A DNA stretch of 64,000 nt from NCBI RefSeq assembly GCF_937616625.2, contig NC_065576.1, positions 26,768,628-26,832,627 on the forward strand, given 5' to 3'. The position numbers and the translations under genes were made by a program. Below are positions 59,346 to 64,000 of the stretch, piece by piece. The DNA comes from Mercurialis annua (taxonomy: Eukaryota; Streptophyta; Magnoliopsida; Malpighiales; Euphorbiaceae). The notes beneath the pieces are model-generated. The model had not been told where the DNA came from. It ran no database searches and saw only the letters and a program-made list of their open reading frames with translations. Positions within the stretch are counted from its first letter, which is position 1, and each line of letters starts with the position of its first letter.

Positions 59346-59554
59346 TAATTGGTTTCTCCTAAAGGCTCTTCTTAGAAAAGATATTGAAGTAGTTCAATAT
59401 GGAAGTTCTAAGAGAGGATTGATACTAGTTAGACATAACATTTTTCTTTCAAAGGGAGTGTCTTCCGAAACTTCTGAAGAAAGAAAGAATTTAGCAAAGA
59501 TACCATAGGCTTCGGCAATTGGTAGTCTGAGGTATGTGTTGCCACTTTTTTTTT

Positions 59555-59909
59555 GAACAAAGGGTCAACGCGCCCCCTAAACTTATGTCACAGGGTCATC
59601 TAACCCGATTTATACTTTTTTGAGCAAATAACCCCAAAACTTTTCATTTTCGGGTCAAGTAACCCCATAATTGTATTTTTAAAATGCGTAAAATACAAAT
59701 CGGAGATGAGGGATGTAAAAAAGTAATTAGATTCTTCCCTAATTGTTACGATAAAATTATCCTAAATCTGTTTTTTTAAAATAAAAATATAAATTATGGG
59801 GTTATTTGACCCAAAAATGGAGAGTTTTGGGGTTAGTTGCTCAAAAAAGTATAAATTGGGCTAGATGACCTCGTGTCACAAGTTCAGGGGGCGCGTTGAC
59901 CCTTTGTTC
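59555..59909. mobile_element. MITE with about 110-bp terminal inverted repeats
   Basis: The left end starts GAACAAAGGGTCAACGCGCC and the right end is its complement. The inverted repeats extend about 110 bp at roughly 85-90% identity and include GGTCATCTA, TTATACTTTTTTGAGCAA and AACCCCAAAAC. The 130 bp between them have no coding potential. C plus at least nine T flank both sides (59545-59554 and 59910-59919), which would fit a 9-10-bp target duplication as in Mutator-like elements, although a T run makes this ambiguous. It sits in the poly(A) tail of the LINE-like insertion, so it is the youngest element here. Confidence 0.85.
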
Positions 59910-60170
59910 CTTTTTTTTTTTGGCAAAATAGCAATTGTATTAATTTTGGTAAATAGAAGTACATAATGTTTGTGAGAACTAGATAACAAAGATTACAATA
60001 ATAACTCCTAAAAAGGAGGCTTTAAGGACTTTTTAGCCACTTCATGGGCCATCCAAGTACACATTCGCTTAACATATGCAAAGTAAGCGAACGGTATAAA
60101 ATTATGACTTCTATTATTGATGGAATATCTTTCTCGACTTATTCCAGTGTCTTCGCAGCTTCAGGTGATA
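59910..60170 (-). pseudogene. LINE 3' end: RNase H C-terminus and poly(A) tail
   Basis: On the minus strand the codons ending at a TAG near 60016 give YFAYVKR, then WMAHEVAKKS and LKPPF. This resembles the FV.R..N..AH.LAK end of the RNase H domain found at the C-terminus of many plant L1-type LINEs. About 90 bp of 3' UTR follow, then a run of eleven A (T on the plus strand at 59910-59920). Upstream the frame soon meets a stop. TGTCTTTCAG at about 60181-60190 (minus strand) resembles a splice acceptor, at or near where the similarity ends. Confidence 0.55.
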
Positions 60171-60319
60171 TTATTCCTGAAAGACAATGAGAACTACAAT
60201 AAGTGATAAAATTCAAAATTTTCATACAAATTATACCAACAACTGTTACCATAGTATAGCTGCATCAAAACTTATCTTGAACATTGCAGACGGTAGAGGC
60301 CTTTATCAACGTACTTTAA

Positions 60320-60438
60320 CCTCACACAGAGTACAATATCCTCACAAGGAGTATGAAACCTCACAAGGAGTACAATATCCTCACAAGGAGTATGAAACCT
60401 CACAAGGAGTACTTTAACCTCACAAGGAGTACTTTAAT
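60320..60438. repeat. 39-bp minisatellite (CCTCACAAGGAGTA units)
   Basis: Six copies of CCTCACAAGGAGTA occur, alternating between two spacers (TGAAA and CAATAT) so that the full period is 39 bp, followed by two copies with a CTTTAA spacer. The first copy reads CCTCACACAGAGTA. A plus-strand frame at 60187-60417 encodes 13-residue repeats (YPHKEYETSQGVQ), but it has no recognisable domain. Confidence 0.88.
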
Positions 60439-62620
60439 TACAGTGTTCGGAAAAAAATGGCAATGAAAAGATGCATATCGGCGACGATGGTCCAAACTTT
60501 CAAATGTTTTTTTTGGTTAGTGTCTTCTGAACAAATTGAAAACGGCAACCAAACAAATTTCACACAACAATACCTTGATGACATGCATAATGAATCATAT
60601 GTAGTTTAATGCGAGAGAAAATGTGATTTGAAAAAAATAATTGAAATCGAAAATGTGAAATAAAAACAATAACTATACGTAAGAACAAACCCGTCAATTA
60701 AGAACATAAATTAATAAACCAACAGAGAAGAAAAATAAATACCTTTTAATGAGTGAAGTGAAATCAAAATTTGAAAACTTGATATGGTTTTTTATAATCA
60801 TTAAAAATATGAAATGTTTAATAATGTAGTAATATAATTTTAAACATGCAATTTCATAAACTATATCCACAATTGTAAATAGAATTATGAAATTTAAATT
60901 TAGAAAAGAAAAAACACTTATCTTGTCACGTTTGTTGAAAATTGTTTTGTCTGGTGGTGAAGATGGTCGGATGATAGGTGGCGGTGATTGAAAATGTTAC
61001 CCTAATCAATGTAATCATCCATGCGGTAAAGTTGAAATTCCACTTGACGGTTACTTAGACTTTGAGAAAATCCTTCATCAGATTAAGTTGATGTCTTCAA
61101 AACCGCCACTTTCACAAATTCAAGAAACCGCCACTTCCACAATTATATTGTATTGCATTCAAATGGTTTAGGGTTTGAATAATAAAAAACATAGAAGAAC
61201 AATTCTGACTTTGTCTTTTTTTTTGAAGATAACAATTGTGACTCCTAACTAGAAAACTAAACTACATAATTATTAATTATGAACACTTAATTATACAGTT
61301 TCATGAATAACTCTAAATAATTACTTGAATTGTTAACAATTGCTTATCGTGATAAATTAATAAAGTTAAATGATAAAATAAATTACCAACTCTATGTGTT
61401 TTGTATGTTTAATCTTAATAAGCAAATTTGAAATAAGTATATCGTATAGTCACTTAATTGTATAATTTGTTTGATCTGATCGTATCAGTAATATCAAACA
61501 TTATAATGGTCATATGCTATATGAAAACCTTTCAAGATTTAAAATCTCTACTTAAAAAAAGATTTTTTATTAAAGATAAAAAAGGAACTAAAAAATTTAG
61601 TTTCTACATTTTGATCTATTAATTTTTGTCCTTTACCAGTTAGAGAATTGAATTGAAGTTGAAAATAGGAGTTATGAAAAAAAAAGTTTGTGTATAAAAA
61701 GATGAGATGTTTTTAATACGAAATGAATACGACTCAATGATAATTTGAAATAAAATTTTAAAAAATATAGTGCTATTGAAATGGGTTCCTCTTTGTTTTT
61801 CAATGAAGTTGACATAATAAAATTTATATAAAATTCTATTCACTAAAACCACAAAAAATGGACAGAAAAGAGTATGGAAACATTTAATTTCTCAAATATT
61901 TCATGGAAGAGACATACAATTTCCTATTAAGCATGCGAGTCCGTATAATTTCTTATAAATCAACAAAAAATGTACATATATATATATATTGACTTTGTTC
62001 ACCAATTTAGAAATAGAGATTTTGTAACAAAAGATTGAACCCATAGGCCATAACAATGGAAATGATTACGATACATGGAAAATTCAAAGAATTTGAAAAA
62101 GTGCAACTAACAATTTTACTCTATTTTATAGAGTAACCGGATAATTATATTGTAATTCATTTTAATCAAAAAATGCATTTCATTTCTCAAAAATTATGAA
62201 CTGTTTTTATTTGTAAATTTTTGAAGGAAAAAGAAGTATTCAAACAAAAACATAAATATTGACGGTTGCTCATACACAATGACGGTTACTAACCGTAAGA
62301 TTCAACAAAATCATATGCAGCGCAAAAGAGGAATTCCTTTTGATTGTATTTGAAGGAATGAAATTAAAGTGGAGAGGAAGGATATATAAAAGATTGAAAG
62401 TTTGCAGAAGCATTAAAGTTTTATAACTCGATTTTGGAAAGGATTTTATGAAATTTATAATCTGATATTCTACTACAATAAATATATGAAAACTTTATAA
62501 AGTTACAATACCTTTATGAAAATTACAGTTTGCAAAATTTTGAAAAGAAAACATGCGCCGGCAATGAACATACAAGAATGATATAGCTTGCAAAGATGAT
62601 GAAAGAATCAACATACACAT
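60439..62620. other. AT-rich stretch with no recognisable gene
   Basis: This is about 2.2 kb of AT-rich sequence inside the insertion. No frame exceeds about 70 codons and I see no domain, inverted terminal repeat or tRNA-like fold. Small items only: two GACGGTT copies near 62265-62285, a TATATATATATAT run at 61977-61990, and GGATATATAAAAG at 62381-62393, which resembles a TATA box but has no open frame after it. Confidence 0.5.
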
Positions 62621-62679
62621 AGAGTGCAGATCTCAAATAACGTTGGTTGTAAGCAAGACATTTTCCAGTGGTGGACAAC

Positions 62680-62820
62680 GGAAAGAAACCGCTTGGACAA
62701 AACAAATGGAGGAAACCGCTTGGACGATGGTGGCACAAATAGAGGAAACCGCTTGGACAACGCAAATGGAGGAAACCGCTTGGATGATGGAGGCACAAAT
62801 GGAGGAAACCGCTTGGAGTT
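62680..62820. repeat. Minisatellite GGAAACCGCTTGG, 60-bp double unit
   Basis: GGAAACCGCTTGGA (first copy GAAACCGCTTGGA) occurs five times, separated alternately by spacers with ACAAATGGA or CGCAAATGGA and longer ones with TGGTGGCACAAATAGA or TGGAGGCACAAATGGA. The double unit is 60 bp. It stays open in three plus frames and two minus frames, for example NRLDDGGTN on plus and PSGFLHL on minus (119-codon minus frame 62523-62882 starting at the right end of the insertion). I do not recognise a protein. Confidence 0.85.
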
Positions 62821-62881
62821 TGTGAGTTATTGTGGATTAACCCCAAAAGATGAGAATTCATAACATAGGTATGTGTTTCCA

Positions 62882-63490
62882 TTTACAAAGCTAAAAATTG
62901 TCTATACGGTTAGTGGGACTAATCGTTTTTAATCCAATCCATGTTGAGAACATTGGATGGTTGTTAAAGATATCTTTAAGTACTTTTGTAGAACTAAAGC
63001 TATGGTATTAACAAATGGAGAATGAGATTTTTAAGTAAACCGTTTTACAGATTCTGATTAATAATCAGATATGGAAAAACAGAGAGTCTATCTCCAGATT
63101 CATATTTATATATAATGATGGAGTAGTGAGCTAGAAATGTTCTAAGCAAGAATCAACTCCATATTCCATTATAGAAGCCGAGTATATTATGACATGAGAT
63201 GTCGTAATAGAAGGTGTTTGGATAAATTAGTTTGTAATCGAACTAAGTACGGTTTTCTTCCATTAAAGTTGACAGTTCCTCTTTTCTGCGACCACAATGG
63301 TGTTACTGCCCTAGCAAAAGAAACCGGGTCTCACAAATTATCCGAACATAAGTAAAGGAATTATCATATTATCTAATGAAAGTGTTGGAAAGAAAGAAAT
63401 TGTTTCTCTAAAAGATAGCATCAGCCAATAACATGGTTGACCCACTGACAAAGCCCATGATATAGAGTCATTAAGATTTACATCTTGAGA
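62882..63490 (+). pseudogene. Ty1/copia pol pseudogene, 3' part (RNase H)
   Basis: This continues the copia pol after the 3.3-kb insertion. Readable stretches are VYTVSGTNRF, EHWMVVKDIFKYF, RTKAMVL, RFTDSD, then IIEAEYI, GVWINKFV, LFCDHNG, ALAKE and SHKLSEHK, all in the order of the copia RNase H domain (TEAEY, CDN, AKEP and SKHI motifs). Stops and shifts interrupt it. It ends near PTDKAHD (PLTKPL in active elements). Confidence 0.87.
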
Positions 63491-63526
63491 AGATGGGGCT
63501 TAGATGTAGTTGTCAATGACACTAGT

Positions 63527-63547
63527 GCAAGTGAGAGATTGTTAGTA
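63527..63547 (+). promoter_or_regulatory. Polypurine tract of the copia element
   Basis: GCAAGTGAGAGATTGTTAG is the usual AAGTGGGAGATTGTTAG tract of plant copia elements with one G to A change. It lies just before the 3' LTR and would prime plus-strand synthesis. Confidence 0.75.
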
Positions 63548-63550
63548 GTA

Positions 63551-64000
63551 TGTGCCCTAGGGCCATTTGATCATGTATATTTGTAGAATTAATCCCAATG
63601 GCAAAGATATATATGTTATATTTGAACTAAGTGTCTCATCAACTAAGTGTTCATTTATTACGTATTGTCTTTATCACATTGTGATAGAATATATTCTTAA
63701 GGTGTTGAGAATATGAGTGACACATTCTATTATGCAAGTGATCTAAATAACCGTTCACGATCGATGGGGTCCTACGAATAAGGGCATCGCATTATCCCAG
63801 AAAGATCGTCACCTCTGTTTATTCTCCTGATTAGTAAAGAGTTACTAATTATAGGTAGTGACTCTCATACTAGTTGATGGGGATCAGAATAAACATGTGG
63901 ACTCTCAAGGTGTTGAGTGAGTCGAACAAGTGACGCTAGATGATTTATTCATGGTAATTCATCAAAGTCAATTTAATGTCATCTAGTTCATAATTGTACA
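63551..64000 (+). mobile_element. 3' LTR of the copia element, cut by the window end
   Basis: TGTGCCCTAGGGCC follows the polypurine tract by about 4-10 bp, as expected for the start of a copia LTR. At least 450 bp are present before the window ends. I find no copy of this start anywhere upstream, in particular not at 54759-55420, so its own 5' LTR is missing from the window. Confidence 0.75.

Larger units (their letters stand above)
57061..59544 (+). pseudogene. Ty1/copia pol pseudogene, 5' part (PR-INT-RT)
   Basis: The frame is broken by many stops and shifts, but domains follow in Ty1/copia order. At 57121-57165 AWVLDTDANSHIC is the aspartic protease site, with D in place of the G of DTGA. 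At 57527-57610 a GAG-pre-integrase motif (LWH, LGHI, NKL) appears with one stop. Integrase runs from about 57745 to 58370: F.FYIDDLSRYS, then GEYLST-like and QLTPW motifs in shifted frames, then GYPKGS. The RT runs from 58690 to 59540, starting LVDPSKGIIPIRFKWIFK and KARLVAK; the catalytic YVDD is HVDN at 59194-59205. The domain order rules out Ty3/gypsy. The reading stops at 59544 where another element has inserted and resumes after 62881. Confidence 0.88.
59545..62866 (-). mobile_element. 3.3-kb insertion inside copia pol (LINE-like)
   Basis: AGGTATGTGTTGCCA at 59530-59544 and AGGTATGTGTTTCCA at 62867-62881 flank the insertion as a 15-bp target duplication with one mismatch. When it is skipped, the copia domain continues without missing codons, with the I.Y.V motif following directly. 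The left end is a T run (a poly(A) tail on the minus strand) next to an RNase H-like C-terminus encoded on the minus strand. Tail and long target duplication fit insertion by target-primed reverse transcription, as for L1-type LINEs. Only about 250 bp next to the tail look like LINE coding sequence; the other 2.6 kb are AT-rich and unrecognised. Confidence 0.72.

Noticed and set aside
61640..61852. 70-codon minus-strand frame
   Set aside because: It is rich in F, I, N and Y as expected from AT-rich DNA, and has no domain and no supporting context.
62381..62393. TATA-like GGATATATAAAAG
   Set aside because: It lies in AT-rich sequence with no open frame or start region after it, so chance is the simplest explanation.
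1..64000. rRNA and tRNA genes
   Set aside because: No rRNA-like or tRNA-like segment was seen; the only tRNA-related sequence is the 12-bp primer-binding site and its weaker repeat.

Overview
The window looks like heterochromatin from a flowering plant, probably a eudicot. It is AT-rich, holds no intact cellular gene, and consists of one very large satellite array, solo LTRs of a long-LTR family, and a decayed Ty1/copia element with other transposons nested inside it. I could not identify the species.

Positions 1 to 54758 are a tandem array of a 60-bp monomer, about 46 kb or 765 copies once the inserted elements are removed. A near-consensus copy is 24841-24900. The monomer has a 10-bp inner rhythm: four of its six decamers carry GTTT at the same offset. 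It is also a diverged 2 x 30-bp dimer, because both halves start AAACGTTTGG. Because 60 is a multiple of three, long open frames with 20-residue peptide repeats occur on both strands. I treat these as by-products of the repeat. Three patches (320-416, 1594-2317, 54455-54758) run in the opposite direction, near the two ends of the visible array.

The array is reorganised at larger scales. About 17.6-36.6 kb is built from higher-order units of about 3.66-3.68 and 4.06 kb. A 5.7-kb unit at 36979-48413 is tandemly duplicated and includes most of a solo LTR. A 2167-bp unit at 48341-52674 is also tandemly duplicated. Smaller duplications of 1.2-1.6 kb lie in the first 11 kb.

Three independent LTR insertions break the array: 11811-14712, 26420-29280 and 36791-38792. 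Each has TG...CA ends and a perfect 5-bp target duplication. A fourth copy, 43054-44500, came from duplication of the third. All four lie in the same orientation and none has an internal region.

The right flank (54759-64000) starts with a different LTR that has 52-bp U3 repeats, a TATA box and a primer-binding site complementary to initiator tRNA-Met. It continues into a Ty1/copia pol pseudogene in the order protease, GAG-pre-integrase, integrase, RT, RNase H. The pol is interrupted by a 3.3-kb insertion flanked by a 15-bp target duplication, with a LINE-like 3' end on the minus strand and a 355-bp MITE sitting in its poly(A) tail. The LTR at the right edge (63551 onward) does not resemble the one at 54759, so the copia locus appears to be a chimera of two elements.
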